Of a stretch of DNA of 56,111 bases, positions 47,763 to 55,242 are shown one piece after another (within the stretch, counting starts at the first letter, position 1; each line of letters begins with the position of its first letter). Source of the stretch: a virus; the IMG/VR virus record IMGVR_UViG_3300045996_001685, positions 1 to 56,111 of that record; one strand, given 5' to 3'. The notes below the pieces were generated by a model that made no database searches, was not told where the DNA came from, and worked only from the letters and a program-made list of their open reading frames with translations. The translations under genes were made by a program, and so were the position numbers.

Positions 47763-48752
47763 ATGAGCACTCCCGCACTGATTTTCTTTCAGGCTGACAC
47801 CCTGGCACGACCGCCGCGCCTCCTCCAAAATCGCGCGCACGTTGAGACGCTGCCGTTTGACGGGCTCGTGATCAACATCCCGGCTTCCTATACCGTGTCG
47901 CGAGCGTCAACGCGGCTCGACTATGCCGACACTCGGCGTTGGCTGACGCTCGACGGGATGTACTCAAAGCTTAATCAAAGCTACCTTCTAGCCTACACCG
48001 CCCACGAGGAGTCGCCCCCGGATGTGTTCGACTCCCAAGAGCGGTTAATCACCAACTGGCGGTTGCTGGCGCGAGCAGCTCGAGAAGCCGGGATGCGTGG
48101 GCTGTTTGTCGATAACGAACCATACGACACCCGCGCCCTCGAGTTCCCCGACGGCGCGCGGTGGCCGGAGTTCGGTCTGGCTCGGTATCAGCGGCAAGCC
48201 CGGTCGGTCGGGAGGTGGGTAATGGACGGCATACTCAAGGAGTGGCCTGAGGCACATGTTATCGTCGCCCATGGGCCGTATGTGAGCGAGCCAAAGACAC
48301 CCCGCGAGGTCTCGCTCCTGCAAGTCGAGACAACCCCGTATGACCTTCGCGGGCACTGGTTCTCGGGGATGGCGCAAGCATCGGGTAACGGTCAGCTGGT
48401 CGACGGAGGCGAGGTCTACCAGTACCGGACACGCGAGGACTTTGTGCGCTCGAGGCAGTGGCGGGAGACCGGGTTGCCTCAAGTCCCGTCTAGCACGGTC
48501 GTGCCTTCCCCGCTGCGTCGGACGTGGCGGGACCGGGTGTCGATCGGGTTTGGCGTCTACGATCGGCCGTGGAAGGCCGGCTACGAGATGAACCCGGAGG
48601 TGCTCGAAACCACGCTCACCAACGCGCTGGCCGTCGCTGAGGACGTGGTGTGGCTGTACACTGACGGCTCCGGAGGCGGGCGTTACCTCGACCCGCTGAC
48701 GGTCGACTCGGCGTATGTTGATGTCGTGCGTCGAGCGCGCGGCGCTGGCTGA
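47763..48752 (+). CDS. TIM-barrel glycosidase-like protein in early region
   Basis: The 329-aa product shows strand-helix alternation typical of glycoside hydrolase barrels: ALIFFQAD, DGLVINIP, MRGLFVDNEPYD (with a possible acid at the end of strand four), AHVIVAHGP, GEVYQYR, VSIGFGVYDRP and DVVWLYTDGSGG. The catalytic pair is not certain. It has no signal peptide. Coding such a protein among replication genes is unusual; it might degrade an internal polymer or be a virion protein expressed early. ATG 47763 is preferred to an upstream in-frame ATG at 47682, which lies inside the previous gene. Confidence 0.6.
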   Translation: MSTPALIFFQADTLARPPRLLQNRAHVETLPFDGLVINIPASYTVSRASTRLDYADTRRWLTLDGMYSKLNQSYLLAYTAHEESPPDVFDSQERLITNWRLLARAAREAGMRGLFVDNEPYDTRALEFPDGARWPEFGLARYQRQARSVGRWVMDGILKEWPEAHVIVAHGPYVSEPKTPREVSLLQVETTPYDLRGHWFSGMAQASGNGQLVDGGEVYQYRTREDFVRSRQWRETGLPQVPSSTVVPSPLRRTWRDRVSIGFGVYDRPWKAGYEMNPEVLETTLTNALAVAEDVVWLYTDGSGGGRYLDPLTVDSAYVDVVRRARGAG

Positions 48753-48763
48753 AAGGAACAAGG

Positions 48764-49462
48764 ATGAACGAAGTCACCAACCTGCCCCTATTCGACTATG
48801 CCCAGCTTGAACCGAAGGCTCGAGCGGTCGCCCAAGAGGCCGCCGGCATTATCCGGCTTCACGGCAAGCGGGCGGCTGAAAGCATCTTTGAGATAGGCCG
48901 GCAGCTGCTGCGCGTTAGAAAGGCTTTTGAGGAGCGAGGCGAGGAGGTTTTCTTGGCATGGCTTGACCATGAATTTAGGTGGAAGAAGTCGAGCGCATAT
49001 AACTTCATGAATGTAGCGGATAGGCTGCCAGATGACTTCCAACGGTTGGAAGTCGATGCGGGCGCTCTTTACCTCCTTTCGACTAAGGCGGCCGAGCCGG
49101 CTCGGGACGCTGCCCTGGCGATGGCGCGGGAGGGCAAACGCGTCACGCACGCGACCGTCAAGGACATCATCGAGGGAGTCAGGAAGCAAGCCGCCGAGAC
49201 GTTCAAGCCGCCGGCCGACGCTTCCCCTCCCGCCGAACGGCCCGGACCGGACCCGGTTAGGGTCGCCAACTTCGAGACCTCGGCGGCCTTGAACGGAAGG
49301 TTCCGCGATTTTCGGGGGTTGGTGTCCAGACCGCCCGCAGAGGTGGCGCTGACCATCGACCCCATTCTCAGGCGAGGGCAATCCGAACTCGCCTACACCC
49401 TGGCGCGCTGGCTCGACGAGCTCGTGGCCGAACTGGAGAAGCTTGATGACCAAGCAGCCTAA
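48764..49462 (+). CDS. DUF3102-like protein
   Basis: The 232-aa product has ESIFEIGRQLLRVRKAFEER, FLAWLDHEFRWKKSSAYNFM and NVADRLP, the pattern of DUF3102 proteins that occur on phages and plasmids near replication genes. The C-terminal part is Pro-rich and then helical. GGAACAAGG precedes the ATG. Members are thought to bind DNA, but a defined activity is not known. Confidence 0.72.
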   Translation: MNEVTNLPLFDYAQLEPKARAVAQEAAGIIRLHGKRAAESIFEIGRQLLRVRKAFEERGEEVFLAWLDHEFRWKKSSAYNFMNVADRLPDDFQRLEVDAGALYLLSTKAAEPARDAALAMAREGKRVTHATVKDIIEGVRKQAAETFKPPADASPPAERPGPDPVRVANFETSAALNGRFRDFRGLVSRPPAEVALTIDPILRRGQSELAYTLARWLDELVAELEKLDDQAA

Positions 49463-49916
49463 CCTCTCGACCCTGGTCCGGGAGCTTATCGAGAAGATGC
49501 TCGCAAAGGGTCCGGTCAACACTGACGACTTTGCGCACACGTTCACCCAAGAGTACCCCCAGTTTGTCGAGGAGCATTCGTTCCAGCTAGGGCTGAACGC
49601 AATCAAGAAGGCGTTTCGCGACCTGATTAAGCAGACCTTGCCTCAGGAGCAGGGCAATCTATACGAGTACTTCGGAGAGTCTCTCCCGCGGGCGTTGGCA
49701 GTGCCTCGTCGTGGCACTGACGAACCCTATTATGTGGCCACGGAGAACGCCACGGGTGCGGAGGCCGACGCGGCGCTGATGCTGTTAGACCTGAACGTCA
49801 CGGCCGTAATCGCCCGCCGAGACGCGGTCGCGAAGCTTATCGAGGTTTTCCGGCAGCGTGGCGGAAGGGACCACGACCGGCTTGCGGACGTGCTTCGCCC
49901 CAAGGTCGATGCCTGA
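49446..49916 (+). CDS. Hypothetical protein
   Basis: The 156-aa product begins MTKQPNLSTLVRELIEKMLA and includes TFTQEYPQFVEEHSFQLGLN, helical throughout its first half, and a basic end. ATG at 49446 overlaps the previous gene by 17 bp; the TTG three bases upstream is possible. It is the last gene before the hairpin-rich leader. Function unknown. Confidence 0.6.
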   Translation: MTKQPNLSTLVRELIEKMLAKGPVNTDDFAHTFTQEYPQFVEEHSFQLGLNAIKKAFRDLIKQTLPQEQGNLYEYFGESLPRALAVPRRGTDEPYYVATENATGAEADAALMLLDLNVTAVIARRDAVAKLIEVFRQRGGRDHDRLADVLRPKVDA

Positions 49917-49956
49917 ACTGGACAGCCCTTGGCGGATGGCGTAAGCCTTGAGTCCG

Positions 49957-50163
49957 CTCCGAAACGGAGTGCGGCCCGGAGCTGGCAACCCCGGGCCGCG
50001 GCCGAACCTGTGTAGAGCAGGAGAGGCACACAAGGCGCTTGGATTGGCCAAGCGCGGACAACCGCCTAAGGAGAGTTAGGCGCGACAACAGCCTAAGGAG
50101 AGTTAGGCCAATGACCTTGTACGGCTTTCGTTCTGTTCTGGCAACCCACCCCGTCGCGGGGTG
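49957..50163 (+). promoter_or_regulatory. Hairpin-rich leader of the replication gene
   Basis: This 253-bp gap (49917-50169) holds six perfect inverted repeats in a row: CTCCG-AAA-CGGAG (49957-49969); a 9-bp stem at 49971-49999; an 8-bp stem GCGCTTGG/CCAAGCGC (50035-50055); two stems with GGAGAG in the loop (50063-50082 and 50091-50108); and CACCCC-GTCGC-GGGGTG (50147-50163). The density is far above that of other gaps, and the last hairpin ends 6 bases before the replication-gene ATG. A cis-acting RNA regulator or an origin structure is likely. Confidence 0.75.
50064..50108 (+). repeat. Twin 18-base repeats with Shine-Dalgarno loop
   Basis: GCCTAAGGAGAGTTAGGC occurs identically at 50064-50081 and 50091-50108, 27 bases apart. 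Each copy folds to a 6- or 7-bp stem presenting GGAGAG, a ribosome-binding core, in the loop. Only the second has a start codon (ATG 50111) at the right distance (8 bases). Confidence 0.9.
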
Positions 50164-50170
50164 CGCGTGA
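50111..50170 (+). CDS. 19-codon leader ORF before the replication gene
   Basis: ATG at 50111 starts the frame MTLYGFRSVLATHPVAGCA and stops at 50168-50170, where TGATG makes the stop overlap the ATG of the DUF1376 gene. Its ribosome site is the loop of the second repeat hairpin. Ribosomes crossing it would open the CACCCC/GGGGTG hairpin and could pass on to the next start (translational coupling). No protein role is implied. Confidence 0.6.
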   Translation: MTLYGFRSVLATHPVAGCA

Positions 50171-51060
50171 TGGCGCGCCTTGCTTGGTACAAGCGGTATC
50201 CTAAAGATTTTCGCGAAGGGACCCGGAGGCTGTCCTTCGAGGAGCGCGGATTTTACTCCGACGTGCTCGACTTGATTTACGAGCACGGTAACGAACTCCC
50301 GGACGACGACTCCGCCAACGCCCACATGCTCCACGCCGACGTCCGCACCTACCGGCGGCTCAAAGCTCGCCTGATGGACGTCCACAAGAAGCTCTACGTG
50401 GCCCACGGGATGCTCCGAAACAGCCGGGCTGACGCCGAAGCTGCGGCTGTATCTTCCCGGAGATCGGGCGGGAAACCCCCCGGAGCTCCGGCAACATACT
50501 CCCCGGAGCTCCGGCAACAATGTTTGCCGAAGTCGGGTCCGGAATCGGGGAAATTCAACGGCATACCCGTTTCGTCCGCGCAACTCGACTCACGCGCGCG
50601 CGCGCGTCAGAATCCAGATAAGACAGATAAGACAGAGATAGAGTCTCTATTACCCCCCCCTGAGTCTCGTGACTCACGCGCTGGCGCGCGCGAGGAGGTG
50701 GGGGGGGATGAAAACGCAAGAGCGGCTGTTGCCGAACTCGTCGCTCACCTCGCACCCCGAGGCTACTACGACCACCAAGTGGCCAAGGCCGTTGAAGGCT
50801 GGCTTGCGTTGGCACCCTCGTGGTGGGTGCTGCACAAGGTTCGAACCGCCGCCGCCGAAAAGACGATACAATGGCCGCTGCAATGGCTCGCTAAACAGGT
50901 CGAGCTCCGCGTCGACGAGGAAGCCCGCCGAGCGGCCGGACACGGCCCTAACGAACTCCCCGAATCCACCATCGCCGAAATCGAAGCTCGAATGGCCTAC
51001 GTGGCTGAAGCTATCCGACAAGAGCAACTCGCAACAATGGAGGCTAAAGGAAATGCCTAG
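50170..51060 (+). CDS. DUF1376-type phage replication protein
   Basis: The 296-aa product begins MARLAWYKRYPKDFREGTRR and follows the DUF1376 pattern RLSFEERGFYSDVLDLIYEH, LPDDDSANAHMLHADVRTYR. These proteins are phage replication initiators comparable in role to lambda O. The centre (about 100-180) is a flexible, low-complexity linker coded by an unusual, repeat-rich DNA. The C-terminal part is helical (WLALAPSWWVLHKVRTAAAE). GTG 50161 and GTG 50167 are alternative starts; ATG 50170 is coupled to the leader ORF. Confidence 0.8.
   Translation: MARLAWYKRYPKDFREGTRRLSFEERGFYSDVLDLIYEHGNELPDDDSANAHMLHADVRTYRRLKARLMDVHKKLYVAHGMLRNSRADAEAAAVSSRRSGGKPPGAPATYSPELRQQCLPKSGPESGKFNGIPVSSAQLDSRARARQNPDKTDKTEIESLLPPPESRDSRAGAREEVGGDENARAAVAELVAHLAPRGYYDHQVAKAVEGWLALAPSWWVLHKVRTAAAEKTIQWPLQWLAKQVELRVDEEARRAAGHGPNELPESTIAEIEARMAYVAEAIRQEQLATMEAKGNA
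50591..50707 (+). other. Candidate replication origin inside the initiator gene
   Basis: This stretch holds a CG-dinucleotide run (50593-50606), then two direct copies of CAGATAAGA (50615-50623 and 50624-50632) and a partial third, the dyad ATAGAG-T-CTCTAT (50638-50650), a C8 run (50653-50660), TGAGTC-TCGT-GACTCA (50661-50676) and a GC-alternating run. It is less GC-rich at 50611-50651 than its surroundings. In lambda the origin also lies inside the initiator gene O as iterons beside AT-rich DNA. The resemblance is structural only. Confidence 0.5.
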
Positions 51061-51646
51061 CTCACTCGACCACACGACACAGTTTCTCAAGATGCTGCGC
51101 GTCAACACCCGACGGAATAAGGACACCACCGACGCGCAGCAGCAAGAGCAACTCACGGCGTGGGCTGCGGAACTCTGCAAATACGACGCAAACGACGTTA
51201 CACGAGCTATCACCGTGTGGAAGGATACCCAAGAATGGTGGCCGTCGTCTTGGAAGCAGCTTAAAGAGGCCGTTGAAGCCGCCCGCGACGGACGCAGAGC
51301 CCAAAACGCTACCGAACGCCCGCCCGCCGAACTCACCCTCTCCGACGCCGCAAACATCGCGTTCGGCTTCTTGGGCAACCCCCACCTCCGCGAGTTCGAT
51401 CGCCGCCACAACCGCGCAGCGCTGGTCCGGGCGCTGGCCGAGTGGACCCTCCCGCAAGCCCGCCTGTTCGCCCAAGCCACCGGCACCGACGCTCGAACGG
51501 CCGCCATGCAAGCCGTTACAGCCGAGGCGGAGCGCCTGCTCGGCAAAACCGCTGGCCAAATCTGCCGAGAAGAAACCGAGGCGCGCGGCGAACCACTCGC
51601 ACCTGTGCCAGGGTTTAACCGCATCCCGGATGAGGTGCGGCTGTGA
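51053..51646 (+). CDS. Possible replicative helicase loader
   Basis: The 197-aa product directly follows the replication initiator, as lambda P follows O. It has LDHTTQFLKMLRVNTRR, CKYDANDVTRAITVWKDTQE and WPSSWKQLKEAVEAARDGRR, a helical pattern seen in phage proteins next to DUF1376 genes that recruit helicase. It lacks an AAA+ ATPase motif, so it would be a P-like, not DnaC-like, loader. ATG 51053 overlaps the previous stop and has GGAGG 9 bases upstream. A longer frame upstream to 50669 is spurious. Confidence 0.5.
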   Translation: MPSSLDHTTQFLKMLRVNTRRNKDTTDAQQQEQLTAWAAELCKYDANDVTRAITVWKDTQEWWPSSWKQLKEAVEAARDGRRAQNATERPPAELTLSDAANIAFGFLGNPHLREFDRRHNRAALVRALAEWTLPQARLFAQATGTDARTAAMQAVTAEAERLLGKTAGQICREETEARGEPLAPVPGFNRIPDEVRL

Positions 51647-52167
51647 TTGCCACCGAAACCTATCGGTGCGAATGCGGAGCCCAGATTACTATCTCGGGCG
51701 ACCTGCAAAACTCAGGCGGTATAGCTCGCGGTATGGCGCTGGGCGGCTGGTCGCTTGTGAACGGTAGGTGGACCTGCCCGCAAGGAGCTGGAGGACACCA
51801 GCCCACCCCAGTCGAGCAGATCGGACCCAACACCCTCGCCGACCGCCTCGAGGTCGCAACCTCCTATCGGGAACTGCTGCAACTCGGTTGGGACGCCGCC
51901 CGGGTGCTGCGGGACGAACCCGACTCGACGGACGATGAGATCGAGTTTACGCTCGACGGCAATCCCGCGATGGATCTTAACGCATGCAAACTGCTGTATG
52001 AATCCAGCCTGCCGGGGTTGTGCGCCGAGCTGATGCTGTCCGTACCAGGACCGCCCCACTCGCAGTTTGTTCGCGTCTGTCGGCCGGGAGGCTGGTGTGC
52101 AACGGGGCAGCACAAAGACGAGATTTGCGCCGCGTGGCTCGCCGCTATGCTGAGGGCGAAAGCATGA
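51643..52167 (+). CDS. Hypothetical protein with N-terminal Cys motif
   Basis: The 174-aa product has an N-terminal CECGAQITISG and a later CPQGAGG, suggestive of a zinc ribbon, then a helical middle (RLEVATSYRELLQLGWDAAR) and a C-terminus with WCATGQHKDEICAAWLAAML. GTG at 51643 overlaps the previous stop. Function unknown; rightward early operon. Confidence 0.6.
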   Translation: MIATETYRCECGAQITISGDLQNSGGIARGMALGGWSLVNGRWTCPQGAGGHQPTPVEQIGPNTLADRLEVATSYRELLQLGWDAARVLRDEPDSTDDEIEFTLDGNPAMDLNACKLLYESSLPGLCAELMLSVPGPPHSQFVRVCRPGGWCATGQHKDEICAAWLAAMLRAKA

Positions 52168-52394
52168 CCAGCCTCGCGCAACACCTCCGCCCCGATACCC
52201 CTACCCTGGCCGCTTGGCTGCGGTGCCGACACGGCTGCCGAACGCCCGCTACCCTGCTCGTGGAGTTCGATGACACCGGGTGCCTTTGCTGGCCGGACCC
52301 ACTGCAAGCACTCTGCCACCAACACGCCCTGAAAGGGCTTGAAGCGGCTTGGCCAAACGGCCGCGTCGTCGCCCGCTTGGAGTGGCCACGATGA
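52164..52394 (+). CDS. Small Cys-rich hypothetical protein
   Basis: The 76-aa product has four to five cysteines (LRCRHGCRTPATL, GCLCWPDPLQALCHQH) that could form one zinc site. ATG 52164 overlaps the previous stop (ATGA). Function unknown. Confidence 0.6.
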   Translation: MTSLAQHLRPDTPTLAAWLRCRHGCRTPATLLVEFDDTGCLCWPDPLQALCHQHALKGLEAAWPNGRVVARLEWPR

Positions 52395-52618
52395 CCGAAT
52401 GCTGCGGTAACTGCCGGTTTCAATTCACCGACCCAAACCCGACCTTCGAGGAACTCACCGTCTACTGCGCCGAGGGGCCGCTTGTCCAAGTCGTCATCGA
52501 CTCCGAGCCCAGTCGGTGGCGCTTCGCGTTTGTGCGACCACCTGCCCCTAATGGATACTGGTGCGGGCGATACCAGCCACGAGCCGGCGACGACTGGCTC
52601 GAGAAGGTCACGCCATGA
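52391..52618 (+). CDS. Small zinc-finger-like protein
   Basis: The 75-aa product begins MTECCGNCRFQF and has later cysteines in LTVYCAEG and GYWCGRYQP, together forming a plausible Cys4 zinc ribbon common in phage early proteins. ATG 52391 overlaps the previous stop (ATGA). Function unknown. Confidence 0.65.
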   Translation: MTECCGNCRFQFTDPNPTFEELTVYCAEGPLVQVVIDSEPSRWRFAFVRPPAPNGYWCGRYQPRAGDDWLEKVTP

Positions 52619-52797
52619 ACCCTGACCTGCAAGCCAAAACCGAAGAACTGCGGGACGTCCTCGACTATCTGCAAGCCATGCGTATCCCCAATCACCCCGA
52701 GGGTGAAGAACGGACTTGGGCGTGGAACTCAGTGCTCGACGTCGTCGCCAGCCGACTGCGCGCCGGTATGCATCGTCGTGGAAAACCTACGTCGTGA
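52615..52797 (+). CDS. Small hypothetical protein
   Basis: The 60-aa product begins MNPDLQAKTEELRDVLDYLQ and is mostly helical, ending basic. ATG 52615 overlaps the previous stop (ATGA). Function unknown. Confidence 0.55.
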   Translation: MNPDLQAKTEELRDVLDYLQAMRIPNHPEGEERTWAWNSVLDVVASRLRAGMHRRGKPTS

Positions 52798-52875
52798 GCG
52801 TTCGTCGCTGCTAATCGGCATTGCGACGTGCACCGTAGTTGGCCTATCAGGACACAGGACCGAGGAGACCAGACC

Positions 52876-53271
52876 GTGACCGCAGCCGTAAGCATCGCCG
52901 CACGTGAGTCGCAGCCGCTTGAGCTCCCCAAGCGCAAGGGAGCAGGCAAGCCGGTGTCCCCACCTCGCTGGACCACCTCGCCCCACGGCGTCGTCTCGCT
53001 GGTCCTCCACGGCGATCACACATTCGCGGTCGTCACCGCCGGACCCCGACCCGGCAAAACTACGGTCACCGCCGAGTGGCTCGAGGACCACGACGGCAAG
53101 CTCGAAACCGTCCGACACGAGCAGGACGTGACCGTCAAACCCCGCGGCAAGAACGATCCCGCACCCCCGCCCGTCTTCGCCGAGGACGACGTCGAGGCTA
53201 GGGGGCAGAAGGTCGTCGAGGCACCCGAGCCGGGCGAGCAGCAAGAGGTCCAGCCCGAGGGCGCTGCGTGA
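52876..53271 (+). CDS. Hypothetical protein with beta core and acidic tail
   Basis: The 131-aa product starts VTAAVSIAARESQPLELPKR; a beta-rich core (VVSLVLHGDHTFAVVTAGPR) is followed by a Glu/Pro-rich tail. GAGGAGA lies about 9 bases before GTG 52876; GTG 52828 is the alternative. The 78 bases before it hold no recognisable site. Function unknown. Confidence 0.55.
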   Translation: MTAAVSIAARESQPLELPKRKGAGKPVSPPRWTTSPHGVVSLVLHGDHTFAVVTAGPRPGKTTVTAEWLEDHDGKLETVRHEQDVTVKPRGKNDPAPPPVFAEDDVEARGQKVVEAPEPGEQQEVQPEGAA

Positions 53272-53651
53272 GCTACTACGTCGCCGAACCGCTGATAGCC
53301 CTACTCGCCAAGGGGCAGCTCGATCCCCCACAAGCCCGCGTGCTCACCGCATACGCCAGCGACGTCCAGGCGGTCGTGAACGTGGAGCGCATGCCAGAGC
53401 GCCGAAGAGAGGCGCAGGAGCGCTCGACCACGTTTCGCCAAGATGCCCAGCATGCCCGCCAACGGGTCGAGCAAGCCGACGCGGCAATGGGCGATAGCGC
53501 ACGCCGAATAGTCCGGCGTATCGTGTGCAACGGCGAGTCGCCCCTGTACGCAGCAACCGCCCTCAAAACGACTGTGATCCAGGCTATCGCTGCGCTGGCG
53601 TGGGCTGGCCAAGCCATTACCCCGATCTACAGGGAAGCGGCCGATGCCTGA
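53268..53651 (+). CDS. Hypothetical helical protein with HTH-like end
   Basis: The 127-aa product has a long coiled-coil-like middle (RRREAQERSTTFRQDAQHAR) and a C-terminal part with SPLYAATALKTTVIQAIAAL, which looks like a helix-turn-helix. It could bind DNA. GTG 53268 overlaps the previous stop (GTGA). No family recognised. Confidence 0.55.
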   Translation: MSYYVAEPLIALLAKGQLDPPQARVLTAYASDVQAVVNVERMPERRREAQERSTTFRQDAQHARQRVEQADAAMGDSARRIVRRIVCNGESPLYAATALKTTVIQAIAALAWAGQAITPIYREAADA

Positions 53652-53832
53652 CCCCGAGCTGTTTGTCGACGACGTCGACCCATACGCTCGGGACGAGGCC
53701 ATGGTTATGGGCTTGCTCGTGTGCGCTCTGATGGACGCTCACGAAACTATCGTGGAGCTTAATGATCTGCTGGTAGAGGTCGAAATCGACGACGCGTGCT
53801 CGGGCGCTGACGCGTCGGATATGATCCACTAG
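53644..53832 (+). CDS. Small acidic protein
   Basis: The 62-aa product begins MPDPELFVDDVDPYARDEAM and is strongly acidic, with one hydrophobic helix (MVMGLLVCALMDAHETIVEL). Acidic proteins of this size are often DNA mimics in anti-host systems, but there is no specific similarity here. It overlaps the previous gene by 8 bp. Confidence 0.5.
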   Translation: MPDPELFVDDVDPYARDEAMVMGLLVCALMDAHETIVELNDLLVEVEIDDACSGADASDMIH

Positions 53833-53894
53833 CAGGCTATCCTTGACACGCGTAAGCGATTGCACTAGCTGGCGGGGTATGACACCCACCCCGG

Positions 53895-54152
53895 ATGCAC
53901 GTGCCTAACCGCACAACGCATCGGACTGCAGTGCGAGAACCAGCCGACCGCACAAGTCGTCGGCTCACCACCGCAGGTAAAGCAGCCTGCCACACCCCCT
54001 CCGCTGACGAAATTATCCTTAGCACGCTTCGGCAGGTCGAAGCCGACGACGAGCAACACGCCTCCCGAGAACAGGTCGAGGCATACCTCGTGCGGCTGCG
54101 AAACCTCGTGCGTGCAACCCTCCGCGAGCCCAACCCCGAGGGCGAAGCATGA
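53895..54152 (+). CDS. Small hypothetical protein
   Basis: The 85-aa product begins MHVPNRTTHRTAVREPADRT (basic and Thr-rich) and ends with a helical part (ADEIILSTLRQVEADDEQHA, YLVRLRNLVRATLR). ATG 53895 is 62 bp after the previous stop. Function unknown. Confidence 0.5.
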   Translation: MHVPNRTTHRTAVREPADRTSRRLTTAGKAACHTPSADEIILSTLRQVEADDEQHASREQVEAYLVRLRNLVRATLREPNPEGEA

Positions 54153-54361
54153 CGCCTAAGCTACGCTGGACGCCTCAGCAGCAAATCGCCGAGGCTGTCG
54201 CCCGAGTTATCACTGCCTACGTGAGCGGCGGACCTGAGCCCGGGGCGGTCAACGTCCTGCGTGCCATCCGTGCCAGCGCTCCTGTAATCCGCGAGCCCAT
54301 CACCTCCCCGCAACCGGCTCCCCCAAGGGGCTCGCGGACCCCTGCCAAGGAGACCGAGTAG
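54149..54361 (+). CDS. Small hypothetical protein
   Basis: The 70-aa product begins MTPKLRWTPQQQIAEAVARV and has a helical start and a Pro-rich end. ATG 54149 overlaps the previous stop (ATGA). Function unknown. Confidence 0.55.
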   Translation: MTPKLRWTPQQQIAEAVARVITAYVSGGPEPGAVNVLRAIRASAPVIREPITSPQPAPPRGSRTPAKETE

Positions 54362-54363
54362 CC

Positions 54364-54606
54364 GTGCGCCTCGAACTCCGAACCCTCCGCTCCCCCTACA
54401 CACCGGGCGGACAAACCATCGTGCTGTGTGACGCCGAGACCGGCCAGCAACTGCCCGGCATCTTGGCCGTCCGCCTCGAGCAGCACGCCAAAGAACGGGA
54501 CCGACTGTCCGTCGAGTTCCTCGTCGACGGTAAGCGCATCGCCCTCGCACTGCACCTCGAGCCCGAGGCACCTGACCTCGACGAGGACGGCGGTCGTGCT
54601 GTCTAG
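54364..54606 (+). CDS. Small beta-rich hypothetical protein
   Basis: The 80-aa product is beta-rich (QTIVLCDAETGQQLPGILAV, LSVEFLVDGKRIALALHLEP) and ends acidic. GTG 54364 follows the preceding stop by 2 bp. It is the last rightward early gene; its stop codon is the loop of a stem-loop. Function unknown. Confidence 0.55.
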   Translation: MRLELRTLRSPYTPGGQTIVLCDAETGQQLPGILAVRLEQHAKERDRLSVEFLVDGKRIALALHLEPEAPDLDEDGGRAV

Positions 54607-54613
54607 GACAGCA
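54597..54613 (+). terminator. Stem-loop at the end of the early operon
   Basis: TGCTGTC-TAG-GACAGCA is a perfect 7-bp dyad whose 3-base loop is the stop codon of the preceding gene. No T-run follows, so it would be a weak or Rho-aided terminator, or a protein site. Confidence 0.45.
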
Positions 54614-54753
54614 GTACCATGCACGCCGCGCATCAATCGCGGGTCCTTCTTGCGTGCTACAAATCGTAAGCGGGCGGCTGCGCGAGATTTTCGTAGCGTG
54701 GATGCCACACCGGCTAACTCTCCGTTGTTTTGCGGTCACACCTAAAAACAGCC
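54607..54753. other. Gap before TerS, expected cos region
   Basis: In phages with Nu1/GpA-type terminases the cos cleavage and binding sites lie just before the small-subunit gene. This 147-base gap has no gene and is less GC-rich toward its right end. I could not recognise a cosN dyad, R sites or an IHF site, so the label is positional only. Confidence 0.35.
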
Positions 54754-55242
54754 ATGATTATCTCTCAGAAAAACTGGTTAGAAATAACAGGTTGGACGCA
54801 CACGGAGTTTGCAAAGCGGCTCAAGGCGGGCTTCCCTGTGCTTTCTCGGCCCTCCACTCGAGGCGAGGATTATCGAATTGACTCGGTTGAGGCGGTTCGG
54901 TGGGTTGAATTGCAGGCCGCAGGACCTGAAAAAGCCTCGAAAATGGTCCTAGACCTATCGACGGAGCGCGCTCGTCTGGCGAAAGAGCAGGCGGACAAGG
55001 AAGAATTCGAGAACAAGCGGCGCCGCGGCGATCTAGTGACCAAAGACGAGCATCTCGCTGTGTTGCAGGCCGCGATTGGCAGCATCCCCGGCAAGTTCTG
55101 GGGATTACCGGCAAGATTGGCTCCGATTGTAGCGCCCGACGACCCGAAGCGGGCTCGTGAGGTGCTGCAGCAGGGTGTCGAGGAGGTTGCGGCCGACATC
55201 CGCGAGACTTTGGCTCGTCTCCAGCCGCCGAGGGCCGCATAG
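54754..55242 (+). CDS. terS: Terminase small subunit (Nu1-like)
   Basis: The 162-aa product begins MIISQKNWLEITGWTHTEFA and continues RPSTRGEDYRIDSVEAVRWV, an N-terminal winged-helix pattern as in Nu1. The basic LDLSTERARLAKEQADKEEF coiled region and GDLVTKDEHLAVLQAAIGSI follow. It binds the cos site and recruits the large subunit. An in-frame TTG at 54730 is possible; neither start has a strong ribosome site. The end overlaps the putative TerL start (ATAG). Confidence 0.85.
   Translation: MIISQKNWLEITGWTHTEFAKRLKAGFPVLSRPSTRGEDYRIDSVEAVRWVELQAAGPEKASKMVLDLSTERARLAKEQADKEEFENKRRRGDLVTKDEHLAVLQAAIGSIPGKFWGLPARLAPIVAPDDPKRAREVLQQGVEEVAADIRETLARLQPPRAA

Noticed and set aside
50064-50108. Twin repeats considered as a CRISPR remnant
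   Set aside because: There are only two copies, 9 bases apart, each self-complementary with a ribosome site in the loop, and no cas gene is present.
53843-53871. TTGACA at 53843-53848 as a late promoter
   Set aside because: At 16-18 bases spacing there is no acceptable -10 (TAGCTG is the best), so it cannot be supported from sequence alone.
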